64,000 nt of DNA from Meloidogyne chitwoodi (GCA_015183035.1 JACZZP010000004.1:1798001-1862000); one strand, 5' to 3'; numbered from the stretch's first letter, positions 19,596 through 31,691 are shown. Numbers and translations are program-made. The notes: generated by a model not told the origin, from the letters alone.

Positions 19596-21848
19596 TCATA
19601 GCGGGCTTCTTTCGACCGCTTCCTTTTCCGGATTCCTTAACCAAGCCTTTCGCATCTTCCTATTCCAGTCTTCCTCCAACTCATCAAATGTATTGTCACC
19701 CCTCCTAACTACGGGCTTTCGCATCCAAACAAAATCCTCCTGTTCTCCGGGTACTATCTTTTTTTGAGATTTTTCAGCATACTTTTCTAACATTCTTTGA
19801 GATATCTGTCTCTCTATCACATGCCTCTCTTGATTAGTCCTGTTCACTTTATCTGCCGGGGGTGGCCAACCAAAGTCCTTTTGATCGAATGGGTTTTTAT
19901 TTATTTTCCATTGTTCACTTGACCGGTTCCAAGTGCCTTCCTCTCGAGTTCTTCTTTCCATTTCCTGCGCATGTCTTGGTTTTCCTGATCTAAATGCATC
20001 ACTTACTAATCTGTGTGTCATTTTTATTGCTCCTTCCTTTTCTTCGAGCATTAAAATTTTAAATTGTTGCCTGTCTTTTCTTTTATTTTTTCTTTCCAGT
20101 ATTTGGGATTCGATAAATTTTTCGTAATCTTTTTTATTTTTATCCAAGGCTCTATTTGTTAATTTTTCTTTCTTTTCTTCTAATTTAACTTTCTCATCCC
20201 ATGTTAAGTCTAACGGGCACCAATTTGAATCTGCTTTCTCCCACCTGTAATGTCCACTCTCATGCGTTTCCTCCATTGGCAATTCTTCTTCTCCCAGTAA
20301 TTCCAGTGTATCCTCCTTGTTCTGTGCATCCATTTTATTCGATGTTTTAATATAATTTAAGTTTAATAATTTTTTTAATCTGAAATTTTCATTGTTTTCA
20401 TATATTATGGAATTAATAAATGGCGCGTTTTGAAATAAATTCGATCTTTCACAATGAGCTCTTGGGTCCTCTTCCTCATCAGATTCCTCAATGTTTTTGT
20501 CTCCTAATTGTATATTTTTGGGGATTTCGTGGTTATATAATTTGCATTTATCCATGTGCACGACTTTTCTTTCCCCGGTGCTTGACTCTTCTAGTATCAA
20601 ATTGGGTTTTTCAATTTTTATAATTTGGTAAGGTCCTCGGTATTTATCTTCGAATTTGGATCCCTTATCTTCTCTTCTTGTTAATACTAAATCCCCTTCT
20701 TTCCATTCAATACTTTTTATAAATTTTTGCTGCTGTTTCATGCGCTCCGCATTAAGTTCAAGTTTATTTTTAACTTTTTGGTGTACCTCTCTCATTCTCT
20801 CCTTAAGGTCCTTAGTGTATAATGTTATGTCTTCCCACTCTCTTTCAAATTTATTTAATTCATTCTCTGACGGTAATCGCGCTTGCCAGCCATGCAATAC
20901 GAAAAAAGGCGTCTCTCCTATTTGCGCATTAAAAGAAGTATTGTATGCGAAAGCTAATAAGGGTAGAGTCTCTGGCCAATTCTTTCCCTTACTAGTGGTT
21001 CCTATCATATCCGCGAGCGTTCTATTGTATCTCTCGCACTGGCCATTAGCTGACTGATGATAAGGGGTAGTGGTTTTTAATTCTATTCCAAATAATTTTG
21101 ATACGTCCTTGAATATTATACTCATAAACTGTGTTCCTTGGTCGGAGACTATACTCTCTGGTACTCCATATTTGGTTATAATATGATTGATTAAAGCATC
21201 CATAACCGTGGCGGCTAGCTGGTCTCGAAGCGGTATAGGGACCATCCATTTTGAGAACCAGTCCACAATCATCAGAATATATTTGAACCCGGTTTTTGCT
21301 GTTACTAAAGGGCCCATCAAATCTACGTGAATTCTTTCGAACGGCCTTCCCGCTGGGGTAATGGGTGTTATCAACTCCTTGCTTTGGTGTCGGCCAATAA
21401 TCTTTCTTCTCTGACACGCATCGCACCTTCGCGCATATTGACCTATGTCTTCTGTCATTTTTTCCCAAAAGAACATTCTTTTAATTTTCTCTAGCGTCCT
21501 TTTCTCTCCCAAATGACCATATTGAATGGGGTCTTTGTGATATTCTTCTATTATTCTGTTTCTAAGTGCCTCCGGTGCCAATAATTTTAAACCGTCTTTC
21601 TCTTTTACGTAAATTAATCCATTTAACTCTTGCCATCTTTCATTTTCCTGGGTTTCCTCTCGTGATTCAATCATTTTTTGAATTGTTTTGTCATTTTTCT
21701 GGGCCTCTTTCATTTCCTCCATATTTATTTTCTGGTCAATTTTTATTAAATTAATTCCGATTTGTTTGTCCTCCAAATATCTGCTTAGGTGATCACACAA
21801 ATGATTTTTCTTCCCGGGTCGGTAGATTATATCAACATCGTATGCCAT
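19596..21848 (-). CDS. retroelement integrase with long C-terminal extension
   Basis: An open frame of 750 codons. The first residues (DVDIIYRPGKKNHLCDHLSR) are the conserved end of RNase H. Residues about 103-150 hold an H2C2 zinc finger (H at EEYHKD, H at YGHLGE, CDACQ). The integrase core follows at about 165-320 with the catalytic triad all present: Asp in HVDLMGP, Asp in SDQGTQF, and Glu in GQCERYNRTL. A GPY/F-like module follows (FEDKYRGPYQIIKIEKPN). The last roughly 300 residues are a charged Glu/Lys/Arg/Trp-rich region of unknown role with WPPP and WMRKPVVRRGD motifs. The Met at 21848 is internal to the original polyprotein and not a true start. The frame continues upstream to the frameshift near 21925. 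Confidence 0.85.
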   Translation of the reverse strand: MAYDVDIIYRPGKKNHLCDHLSRYLEDKQIGINLIKIDQKINMEEMKEAQKNDKTIQKMIESREETQENERWQELNGLIYVKEKDGLKLLAPEALRNRIIEEYHKDPIQYGHLGEKRTLEKIKRMFFWEKMTEDIGQYARRCDACQRRKIIGRHQSKELITPITPAGRPFERIHVDLMGPLVTAKTGFKYILMIVDWFSKWMVPIPLRDQLAATVMDALINHIITKYGVPESIVSDQGTQFMSIIFKDVSKLFGIELKTTTPYHQSANGQCERYNRTLADMIGTTSKGKNWPETLPLLAFAYNTSFNAQIGETPFFVLHGWQARLPSENELNKFEREWEDITLYTKDLKERMREVHQKVKNKLELNAERMKQQQKFIKSIEWKEGDLVLTRREDKGSKFEDKYRGPYQIIKIEKPNLILEESSTGERKVVHMDKCKLYNHEIPKNIQLGDKNIEESDEEEDPRAHCERSNLFQNAPFINSIIYENNENFRLKKLLNLNYIKTSNKMDAQNKEDTLELLGEEELPMEETHESGHYRWEKADSNWCPLDLTWDEKVKLEEKKEKLTNRALDKNKKDYEKFIESQILERKNKRKDRQQFKILMLEEKEGAIKMTHRLVSDAFRSGKPRHAQEMERRTREEGTWNRSSEQWKINKNPFDQKDFGWPPPADKVNRTNQERHVIERQISQRMLEKYAEKSQKKIVPGEQEDFVWMRKPVVRRGDNTFDELEEDWNRKMRKAWLRNPEKEAVERSPL

Positions 21849-22188
21849 TATAGCTATCTGATATTTTGCAAGTCTCCCTTCTAAGTCTTTTCTCCGGAAT
21901 AATGATGTTAGTGCTGAGTTATCAGTAATAACAGTGGACTTCCGAGGCTCCCTCTAAGTATGGGCGAAAATTTTTAAGTGCGGCTACAATTGCCAGGGCC
22001 TCGAGTTCCACAACCGCGTAGCGTTTCTCATGTTTGTTTAATTTTCTGCTAAAGTAAGCTATTGGGTGTAGGTTCTCCTCCTTCCCTTTTTGTAACAAGC
22101 ATCCTGCGATTGCTCTAATGCTTGCATCAGTTTCCACTGTGAATGGCTTGCCTAGCTTGGGTGGTGATAATACTGGGGCTGAAGTTAA
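21849..22188 (-). pseudogene. RNase H portion of retroelement pol, frameshifted and 5'-truncated
   Basis: One frame reads APVLSPPKLGKPFTVETDAS and continues to YFSRKLNKHEKRYAVVELEA, with the RNase H active-site residues Asp (ETDAS) and Glu (VELEALAI). It ends prematurely near 21922. The continuation (VITDNSALTSLFRRKDLEGR) lies in another frame just downstream and leads into the integrase frame, so one frameshift near 21925-21935 separates them. Nothing of the reverse transcriptase remains upstream, where the sequence turns into the 79-bp repeat. Confidence 0.8.
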
Positions 22189-22504
22189 CTTCTACGGCTA
22201 GAAGGTCTAATAGCCTGAACTAATTGGAAATCTTAAAAAGCATAAGAAATTTAATGTTAATAAACGTCTTCTACGGCTAGAAGGTCTAATAGCATGAACT
22301 AATTGGAAATCTTAAAAAGCATAAGAAATTTAATGTTAATAAACGTCTTCTACGGCTAGAAGGTCTAATAGCCTGAACTAATGGGAAATCTTAAAAAGCA
22401 TAAGAAATTTAATGTTAATAAATGTGTTCTACGGCTAGAAGGTCTAATAGCCTGAACTAATGGGAAATCTTAAAAAGCATAAGAAATTTAAAGTTAATAA
22501 ATGT
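22189..22504. repeat. four tandem copies of a 79-bp unit
   Basis: Units begin at 22189, 22268, 22347 and 22426 (cttctacggctagaaggtct...), with the spacing exactly 79 bp. The first two copies are nearly identical, differing by one base. The third and fourth share small changes (gggaaatc, aatgtgtt). Each unit starts with an imperfect palindrome cttctacggctagaag. The array starts exactly at the truncation point of the retroelement. Confidence 0.95.
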
Positions 22505-22750
22505 GTTCTAGTGTTTCGAACTCGGGTCCGGTATAATAAAATGACCCCAGACTAATCCGCATGGTCGTGGATGACTTTGTGCCCGGTCTTATACCCCTTC
22601 CAAATTGAGCCCAACATCTAAAGCCAGTGTAATTCAAATGTTCTCGTCATCGTATTAAATCCTTTCCTTTTAAAATTTACTAAAAATAAATGTAAACAAA
22701 AACTCAATTAATTATAAAATAGGTAAGTTTTATTTATATTTTTTTAATTT
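22505..22750. other. spacer with a B-box-like motif, 3' flank of the next gene
   Basis: On the minus strand gagttcgaaac resembles an RNA polymerase III B box, with a weak A-box-like ttagtctgggg about 40 nt upstream. No cloverleaf can be drawn, so this is at best a tRNA-derived relic. The remaining sequence is the probable 3' UTR of the minus-strand gene ending at 22751. Confidence 0.3.
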
Positions 22751-25700
22751 TTAAAACCAATAAATATTTTTATCATTTTCTATAAAATTAAAATTATTTT
22801 CATTTATAATTTTTTGTTGTTTTTCATTATTATTATTATTATTATTTTCTCCTTCAATTAATAATAAATAAGCATATTTTTTAAAAGAAAAATTATTGAT
22901 AAGGCTATTTTCTGGTCTAAGTAATAATGAAACAATTTTTGAAGGAAAATTTTTATAAATTAATAATAATTGATTATTATTTATTATATTATCTAAAAAA
23001 GCACAAAAATGTAAAGCCTGAAAATTAAAAAAATAAATTATTATTTTTAAATTTACTTGAGCTTTAGGACCTCCCAATATTGCCAAAAGTAAATATTGTT
23101 CAATTAATTTAAATGGAAGAATATTAAAATAAATTTGTTTTGTATAAAATAAAAGTAAATGTAAAAGTGAAGGTAATTTAATTGAAAAAAGAAAAGAAAA
23201 TATATTTTTAAATTTTGAACATTTTTGGATAAATAAAATAACTAAAGGATATATTTTAATTGTTATATAATCTTCAAATGAAATATTATTATTAGAAGGT
23301 ATTATTGAGTGTTGCCATAAACATTCTAATACAATTTTACTGTAAAATTAAATTATAATTTAATTAATTTAATTAATTTATTTATTTACTCTTTATTATT
23401 TAAAAGACATTCTAATAAATTAATTGTTAATTCTGAATTTAAATTAGAAGAAAGAAAAATAGCTGATAAAAACCAATCAGAAGGAAATGTTTTTTCTGAA
23501 AACATTCGGAGACCAAACATTTTTTGACGAATTTCTGATTTATTTTTAGCTAATTTTAATGCTAAAGCATAATCAGAAATTAATGAAAGCCATTCATTAT
23601 GTGGAGGCTAAAATAAAATAATTAAATAATAATTAAATAATAATTAAATAATAATTAAATAATAATTAAATAATAATTAAATAATAATTAAATAATAATT
23701 AAATAATAATTAAATAATAATTAAATAATAATTAAATAATAATTAAATAATAATTAAATAATAATTAAATAATAATTAAATAATAATTAAATAATAATAA
23801 TAAATTTAAAAAATAATTTAAAATTTAAATAAAATTATTTTATTTTAAAAAATTTAACTGGTCTTCTAAATTGTCCCTTTCCACTATTAAAATTCTTTTC
23901 TTTCATCCAAAACTTTGTAGAATAAGCTTTTAATATTAAAAATGGATTAAAACGTGAATAATTATTATTTTGCCATTTTTCTGAAAAAATATTTGAAAGA
24001 AATTTAAGACGATTAATTTTAGTATCTTTATTGGGTAATAATGATAATAAATAAAAATAATCATCTTCTGAAGATTCAAATATTCCCAAACTAAATGATC
24101 TTTCAATAATTGGCTTTATTTCTTCTTTTTCTTCAAATTTAATTGCTGATAAATATTTTCTTTGTTTTTTTATTGGTAATAAATCTTTTTATTTAAATTT
24201 AAATATAATTTAAATATATAATTTAAATTACCAAATTTATCAAAATCTTCACTTAATCTTTTATTTAAAAATTCTTCTTCTTTTGATAAATATAATGAAT
24301 TTGGTATTTCATTTATTGCATTATTAATTTGTTTAATATTATTAAAATATTCATATTTTCTATCTTCTCCAGATGCCAAAATTAAATGATTAATAAATAA
24401 AGCTATTTTTTGTAAATTATTACAAAATATTAAATTACCATTAAAATCATTAAATAATTTATTTAAAATCTAATAAATTAAATTAAATTAATAAAAATTA
24501 AAAAACATACTTTAATTAATCTTTTAATTAAATTGGGTAAAATATGTTTAATTTCAACTAAAAAATCTAAATTAATAATTAATAAATCTAATTTTTCAAT
24601 AAAATTAATTAAATCTTCAATTGATTGTTTTTTATTTAAATTTTCAAATTCAAAAAATTTTTTCTTTAATTTATTAGAAAAATCAGAATAATTAATTAAT
24701 TCAATTAAAAGAGAAGGTTGTGTTATTAATACAAAAATAAATGGAGATAATAAATGTTGTTGTTTTTTAGAAATAATATTTTTTAAATTATAATGATGTT
24801 GAATAGCTAAATTATAATTAATTAATTTAAATATATAATTAATTATTACAATTATTATTATCAAATTCATCCATTTCTTCATTATAATTATTATTTGAAA
24901 AAATAAATTTATTTAATAAATTATTTGTTTCATTCCATTGATTTAAATCAATTGGCCGTATAGGCATTGGAAATGTTAGAAAAATTGAAGATTTTTGATA
25001 TTCATCATTTATTAAATTATTTGACTTTAACCATAATTGAAATAATATTTTTCCTAATTTTTTTTGACATTTTTTTAATTTAATAATATTTTGATTTTTT
25101 AAAAAACAAGGAGATAATAATAAATATTTATGTGAATTTATTGATGAATCAAAATTAGGCATTAATATTTTAATTAAATTTTGAATTTGATCAAAACTTA
25201 TTTCTATAGAAGAAGATAATCTTTCCAAAATTAAAATAAAAACCTTTAAAATTAATTTTTATTATTTTATTAAAATTAAATAAAATAAAAAAACAAACAT
25301 TAATACAAAGTTCTCTAATTTCAAATAAATTAATTTTATTAAAAGAATAAAAATATTTATTATTATTATTATAAAAATATTTAATATATTCAATAATTTG
25401 ATTAATTAAATTTGAATTAAAAATAATAATAATTTTTGAAGAAATATCTTCAAAATGTGAAAATATTATTTGAATTAATTTTAATGGAAAATATTCAAAA
25501 TAAATATTATTTAAATTTATTAAATTAAATATTTCATTTAAAAGTGAAGAAGAAATAATTAAATTAGCACCACAATCACTCTTTAATTTTATTTTTTATT
25601 TTATTTTTTAAATAAAAGTTTTATACCTTTGCAGTTTCAAATAATTCATTTATAAAAATATTTTTAATATTTTTATTATTTTGTTGTTTTAAATTAAAAA

Positions 25701-27656
25701 TTAATGTTAAAAAATTAATTATTTTATTACAAAAATATTCTTCAAATTTTGAAGGATTTGAAATTAATTCTTTTAAATATTCAATAAGAGAAGGTATTCT
25801 AATAAAATATAATAATAAACAATATTTAAATAATAATAAATTAGTTATTGAATTCTTAAATATATTTTAATATATTTAATTAAATTAAATATTTATTTAC
25901 ATTTTGTTCTCTATTTTCCAATAAATTAATTAATAATTCAGCTAATTTTGGTAAAGCTAAAGTTCTAATTTTATTATCTAATAACCAAGGCATAATCCAT
26001 TCTATTGAAGGTTTTAATTTTGAAAATATTGAAATAAACCCTTCTTCATTATTTAATTCTCCTATATCTATTTCAGAAACAAATAATTCAATATAACTTT
26101 GTATTATTTGATTTAAACTTTGATTATCATCAAAAGTACTCCAAATATATGGGCCATTGGAGAATATCTAAAAAACAAATATTATTTTATTAAAAATATT
26201 CTTCTAAAATATTTAACACAAATAATTTCCAAATCCTCTATCTAATATAAAAAAATAAAATTAAAAACTTTTATGTCAATTAATCTATAAAATATCTCTT
26301 TTTATTCTAATAAACTCAATAATAATATTTTTTAATATTTTTAATTTTTTACCTGAAAAAAGAAATGAGCTAAACTTTGCTTTGCTGAATTGCTAAGAAT
26401 ATTTTTTCGAATAACATTTAATGCTACTCGACAAAGACAAATTGATGTTTTTTTCCATATTATAACATCTTTACAATCTTTAATAATTTTTAAAATAATT
26501 TGTTTATTTTAAAAATTATTTTTACTTAAAATTCTTGTGAGAACTCTCATTGTATCATCAAAAAGGGAAGGAACAAGTAATAATGAATTTAAATTTCCAA
26601 GAAAAAGTTCAAAAGCTTTTGATCGAGATAAAGTTAAAGGAGAAACAAAAAGTAATTTTCTAATATTGATTTTTCTTTGAAAGAAAAAATTTTAGTTTTA
26701 AATTTTTAATAATATTAGAGTGAATATTTATTATTTGTTTGTTATTAATAAAAATAAATAAAGTTGAATAATTTAGAAAATTAAATAAATATTTTAATTA
26801 AAAATTCCCCTAATATCCAATATTTAAATTTACCTAACACTACTTTTAATATCTTCATCAACAATTAATCCAATAATAGAACATAATTCTTCTTCAGGTA
26901 AATTATTCATAGAATAATTTAATGAAAAATCACTTAAAGCTAATTTTGTTTCTTCTTCTTCTTCTTCACTTTTATTATTATCATAAATAGAAGTAATATT
27001 AGAAATAGATTGAAGACTTAATTGTTGTTTTGGAAATGAAATACTCTAAAAAAGTTTTTTTTTATTTTTAATAAATAAATAAAATAAAATAACTAATTAG
27101 TTTTCTCACTCTTTTTTTAAAAATATAATTTGATAAAAAAAGTTAAATTTATCTTAAAATCTTCTTTTTTACAAAATACTAACTTTAATTGAAAAACTAC
27201 TACTATTAGATCTTCTTCTTCTTCTCATATTATAAATAATATTAATTTGTGAACATAACTTTATTATTTTAAAATGAAATTGTTTATAAATTAATGAATT
27301 ATTAGCCAAATTATTAGAAATTGATTTTAATAATTTAGAAGATATATTAAATTCATTTAAATTATTTTCATTTTCAGTAAACCATAAATCCATACAATTG
27401 CCAATTTGTAAATCATTATTATTATTATTAAAAGTTTGATTAGATGATAACAAACTAAATATTTAGATAATAAAAATATAATAATAGTCAAATTAAATAG
27501 TAAAATAAATTTAGTAAAAACTCACTTATTAATTTTTTTATCAATTTCTTGCCTCATTTCAATGGACAATTTTTCAACTAAAAATTCTACTAAAGAAGAA
27601 GAAAATCCTCCATAAATATAATTTTTAAGTAAAATTTTCAATTGTTGTTCATCCAT
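22751..27656 (-). CDS. large alpha-helical protein of unknown family
   Basis: A chain of more than a dozen minus-strand exons separated by short AT introns, from MDEQQLKILLKNYIYGGFSS (27656) to the stop after NFIENDKNIYWF (22751), giving a protein of roughly 1100-1200 residues. Exon phases agree at the junctions I checked, for example DKKINNLLSSNQ across the first intron. The protein is rich in Leu/Ile/Asn/Lys, mostly predicted helical, with an acidic patch (KSEEEEEETKLALSD) and an Arg-rich patch (MRRRRRSNSSS). Segments such as LVPSLFDDTMRVLTRIL, WIMPWLLDNKIRTLALPKLA and YLLLAILGGPKAQALHFCAF look like HEAT/ARM-type helical repeats, as in Integrator, Mediator or similar scaffolds, but I cannot assign it. 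Asn runs follow from the high A+T content. A decayed copy of its 3' end lies at 18480-18660. An 11-bp microsatellite fills one intron. Confidence 0.7.
23605..23805. repeat. 11-bp AT microsatellite in an intron
   Basis: About 17 nearly perfect head-to-tail copies of aattaaataat lie within an intron of the large minus-strand gene. Perfection of the units suggests recent expansion and likely length polymorphism. Confidence 0.9.
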
Positions 27657-28507
27657 TTAAAAAATGAAAAAAAATATATAATTTATTAAGAAATGGAAAA
27701 ATAATAATAATAATGTTCTGAAATGTTACATTCAAAAATTTAAATTATGTATATCTAAATATTAAAATTAAATTGCTTGGAATGTTGGGTTGAATAGACC
27801 TGCAAAATACATTTTTTACATTTTCTTTTTTAAATTCGTTGCTAAGAGGAATTTGCATAGAAACATAGGAAATATTAAACTCTTTTAATTAAATAAACTA
27901 ATTAAACATTTATATTCAAATTTATTGTAGAGTTGGATGATTCTGTGGGGAATCTCCTGATAAAAGAACTAAACATTTTTAAGCATTTTTATTTAAAATA
28001 ATATTGAGGCGCACATAAAAATGAAATTAATAAAATTACAAATAAGGGCTTTATTAAAACTAAAAATTATTATATAAATGAACCTTTTCAAATGTCACAT
28101 ATATTACACTCATAATGAATTAATAAAATAGTTAAATGACATATAGCTCAGATCTAATTAATTACTAATTATTTACAAGTGACATGAGAAAGAAATTTTA
28201 CTAAAAATGGAATGGCAAAAAATATGTATTATTTGGTTTTGAATATGTTATTATGTAAATATTTGAGGTGATTCTATTCTTTTTAAAAATTATTGGCAAT
28301 CACCGGACCTAAAATAATTTTTATATTTCAAAATTTCACTTTCTTTTATTCTCTCATTTATTCAGTAACTGGTGTTGGCGTAGAAATTGAATGGTGAATA
28401 TTGTTGTTAACCGAATAACGTATAAAATTGAAAATTTTTATTAATTTTTAAATTAAAAAACTAAGTTTAGAAGTTCAGATTCAAAATTTTATTTAATTTA
28501 ATAATAG
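27657..28507. other. spacer between the large gene and NDRG
   Basis: AT-rich DNA. The left part should hold the promoter of the gene starting at 27656, and the right part holds the NDRG 3' region. A minus-strand segment near 28360-28410 could encode an alternative NDRG C-terminus (VNNNIHHSISTPTPVTE then TAA at 28358-28360), but no good acceptor in the right phase was found for it. Confidence 0.45.
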
Positions 28508-30421
28508 CTACCTTGTCGGTCGGTCAGCTTCTTCCATACTGCTAAAAAAATAAAAATAGTAATAAATTTTATTTTATTATTTTTAATTTAATTTTACATT
28601 AATTTAATATTTTTTGTTGTTTCTACCTGCTAAGAGTTCTCTGACGTTCCATTCCAGGAACTGGGACACCAGAGAGAACACCGCAACCCTTGCATAACAA
28701 AATCAACGAACGGGCCAAATTGCCAGGCTAAAAAATTTTAAATTAAAATTTTATTATTTTAATATAAATATATAATAATTAAAAAAGTTAGTTATACCGC
28801 TTCTTGCATAATATCGCAAACACCATCCACCACAAGAAGTGTTGTCTTTTTTTTAGTCATTTCTTTGTTCATATTATAAACAGACTTAATTATTAAATTT
28901 ATTTAAAAGTAAATTTATCAAAGAAAATATGTATTAGTAACTTAAGAATATAATTTCTCATAAAGCAAAGTTTAAACCTGAAGATGTGGAGAACGTGATC
29001 CAGAAACCATTAAAACATCCATACTTTAAAAATAAAAATTTTAATTAAAAAATATATTAATGTAAAAAATTACTTGTCTAATTTGGCACCAATTATATTA
29101 GAAAAATCTGTTCTTTTGGAGAAACTAAAGAGATATTTACTCAAATTGCGAGCATTAATTGAGTTCTTCAAATGCTCAATATATTGCTGTTTCTCATTTT
29201 TATCACTCTAAGAAAATAGAAAGAAAATAAAATTATTGATTTATTAATACTAACATTTCCAAATTTATGCATCATCAAATAATCCCAAGCACCTAAATAA
29301 ATTTTATTGAAGGAAAAAATAGATAAAGAAAACCTTGTGTCATAACACCACTCTCTAATCGCAAATTTATCAATAAATCCTTGAAATATTCAATAAAACC
29401 AGCTAAAAAAACAAAATTATATATCCAAAAAAAGTTTATATATTTATGTATAAACATGCTGGTCAATGATTTCATATTTATTTTAAACGAAAAAACAATT
29501 TAAAAAATATATACCAGGTGTTGATGTGCAATTAATTAGAATAACTCCCATTATGCGGTTAGGCCAAGTCAACGCAAATCTTGAAATAATATTAGCACCA
29601 GCACCTTCACCAAAAGCAATGCAAGTGCGAACATCAACCTATTTTTCAAAAAAAAAATAACTTAATTATTTAAACAAACCTCATCAAGAACGCAAACTAA
29701 ATCTTCTCCAAGCTGTCCAAGTGATGGAAATCTTAAAAAAGTTTATTTAAAACATATCCATCACACTCGCAAATCTAAATTATCTTTGCATTTCACTAAT
29801 ACATTAGAATTTGTAAATACTATTCTTTAATTAACAAACAAATATTTAATTATAATTAAACTTACTCTCCAGTAAGATCAGGAGCTCCATCTTCCTGTCC
29901 AGGAACACAAACATTCAAAAAAATTGCCCGCTCCTTTACACTTTCCATTGAAGAATGATTGACAAATCGAATGAACGATTTATGATTTGCACCAACATCA
30001 TGAACAGTAAGAATAACCTAGAGAAAATTTTTAGTTTTTTGAATTTATTTTACGGTTTTTGCATGTCGTTCATTCAGATCTCCTTGAATATATACTTGCA
30101 GAGTGCAGTATTTACCCTAAAAATTTTAAAACAAAATTTAAGAATATATTTGAAAAGAAATCTATAAATTGGATCAAATTATTCAATATCAGGTCCGAAA
30201 AGCTAAATTCGAACTTTCCGAGGCTGATCATAATTATAAAATCCAAAATACCAGGATATATGACCAATTAAAAGGACTCATTCCACTCGCAAATAAAAAT
30301 ACTTGATAAAAATATCTAAAAAATAACATACCTTCACCGAAATCATCTAAAAAAGAAATTTTTTAGTTAATTTACATAATATTTTTTAATTTACTTGAAC
30401 GTTTTCATTTTCCTCTGTCAT
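28508..30421 (-). CDS. NDRG family alpha/beta-hydrolase-fold protein
   Basis: The minus-strand exons begin MTEENENVQ and MISVK, then YCTLQVYIQGDLNERHAKT and VILTVHDVGANHKSFIRFVN, FLNVCVPGQEDGAPDLTG, FPSLGQLGEDLVCVLDEV, TCIAFGEGAGANIISRFALT, WPNRIMGVILINCTSTPAGF, MTQGAWDYLMMHKFG and SKYLFSFSKRTDFSNIIGAK. These follow the NDRG family in order. The nucleophile elbow reads GEGAG, without the Ser of active hydrolases, as is usual in NDRG proteins, which are regarded as catalytically inactive regulators of stress, growth and trafficking. The C-terminal exons contain GVLSGVPVPGMERQRTLSS and MEEADRPTR followed by TAG, a Ser/Arg tail resembling the phosphorylated NDRG tail. The start is the only ATG in phase upstream. 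A ttgttttttag site precedes it. Confidence 0.85.
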
Positions 30422-31690
30422 TTGACTTATTTAATGGATTAATAAGATGATAAATAAAAAAAATTTGCTAAAAAACAAGAAAAGTAAAAACTGATTTTGT
30501 CAAAAATATCAAAAAATATCCTCAAATTATTTATTTATACAACATATAATATTATCAAAGTCAAAAATATCCAGAGTCTCGTGCATAGTATTGCACAAAA
30601 ATAAATATAAGTTAGCCTAAAGTGCACTAAGGGTTAGTGAACGCGGAGGCTGTCAATAAAGAAAATATTGAATAGGACGTGTACATAGTACTACACACTA
30701 AACCCTTCTATTAAATAACTAGTCAACAACAGGCTGACTAAAAAAGAAATAAATATTCTTCATTGTATAGAACCAATAGAATTTTTTATTTAATAAATAA
30801 TATTATCCCAATTGAATGGAATTATTGATATAAATATTTTCTTTTTCTCATCGCGCGGCTATCATCCTTCTTGATTTTTATAATAAATATGAGATCGTAT
30901 GACAATTGAATTGTTTATCATTTTTTGAAAGGAAAAAAATATATAATCGCAGATTTATAAAATTGTGAATTTAAAAAATAAACACGAGGGAATGTTGCAT
31001 AAACAAAACTTACACTTTTAAAGAAAAAAGACAAAAGTGCAGATCATATATTGGAATTTTGATTTACGAAAATTTAAAGAAAAATTGGTATTTTTAATAT
31101 ACATCTCCCCTTTTTTTGATTGACTCGATTCGTCGTTTTATGGATTAACTGAATCGAATGAGACTAAAATCAGCTTCATTGAACAAATCTGAAAAGGTTA
31201 TACTTATTTAAGGACACACCCGAATGGTCGCGGGCCGACTGGCGCGAATGTTTATACATAATATTTATTTGATCACGAACTTTCTTTTAAAAATATAAAT
31301 TTTTTAAATATTGTAGAAAGACCTAAAACTATCTAAAAATGAAACAAAGTTAAAAATGAAATTTTTAAAGATTATATTCAAATTAAAAGTCTAACCATTA
31401 ATAATAGAAAATCCTGCCCACATTCTAGTTACTGACCTTATTTTTACTTGTTCGTTTAATATTTTATTTAAAATGGTTTATATTAAATAAATCTTTTAAA
31501 AATATTTTAATGATGTTTTTATTAAAAATGTGGAAAAACTTGTTCATAGCGCCCAAGCTCCAATTCGAATGATCTATATGTCATTCGAAAGAGCTCGTCG
31601 AGTAGAGTCGAACGACATCAAAAAAGTTTCCGGTCTCAACTATGACTCGAGATACAGACCCCCAAATATCGAAAAACCATAGGAGGGAGT
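30422..31690. other. gene-free region upstream of NDRG
   Basis: No coding signal. Near 31560-31650 the sequence is less AT-rich and contains a short inverted repeat (ttcgaatga ... tcattcgaa, about 31564-31588) and gagctcgtcgagtagagtcgaacg. This looks like part of a repeat but could not be classified. The NDRG promoter should be near the left end. Confidence 0.4.
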
Positions 31691-31691
31691 A

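Larger units (their letters stand above)
19141..22188 (-). mobile_element. truncated, frameshifted Ty3/gypsy-type retroelement
   Basis: The minus strand carries, in order, the C-terminal half of RNase H, an H2C2 zinc finger, the integrase core, a GPY/F-like region, and a long charged extension with a coiled-coil frame. RNase H before integrase is the Ty3/gypsy order. Gag, protease and reverse transcriptase are absent. The 5' side is cut at about 22188, exactly where a 79-bp tandem repeat begins. No long terminal repeats were recognised. At least two frameshifts separate the open frames, so this copy cannot be autonomous. Confidence 0.8.

Noticed and set aside
19325..20127. Phe/Pro/Ser-rich plus-strand open frames across the retroelement
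   Set aside because: They are antisense shadows of the Glu/Lys-rich minus-strand frames and have no splice partners or family resemblance.
22505..22600. A functional tRNA gene suggested by the B-box-like gagttcgaaac on the minus strand
   Set aside because: No acceptor, D or anticodon stems can be paired and the A box is weak.
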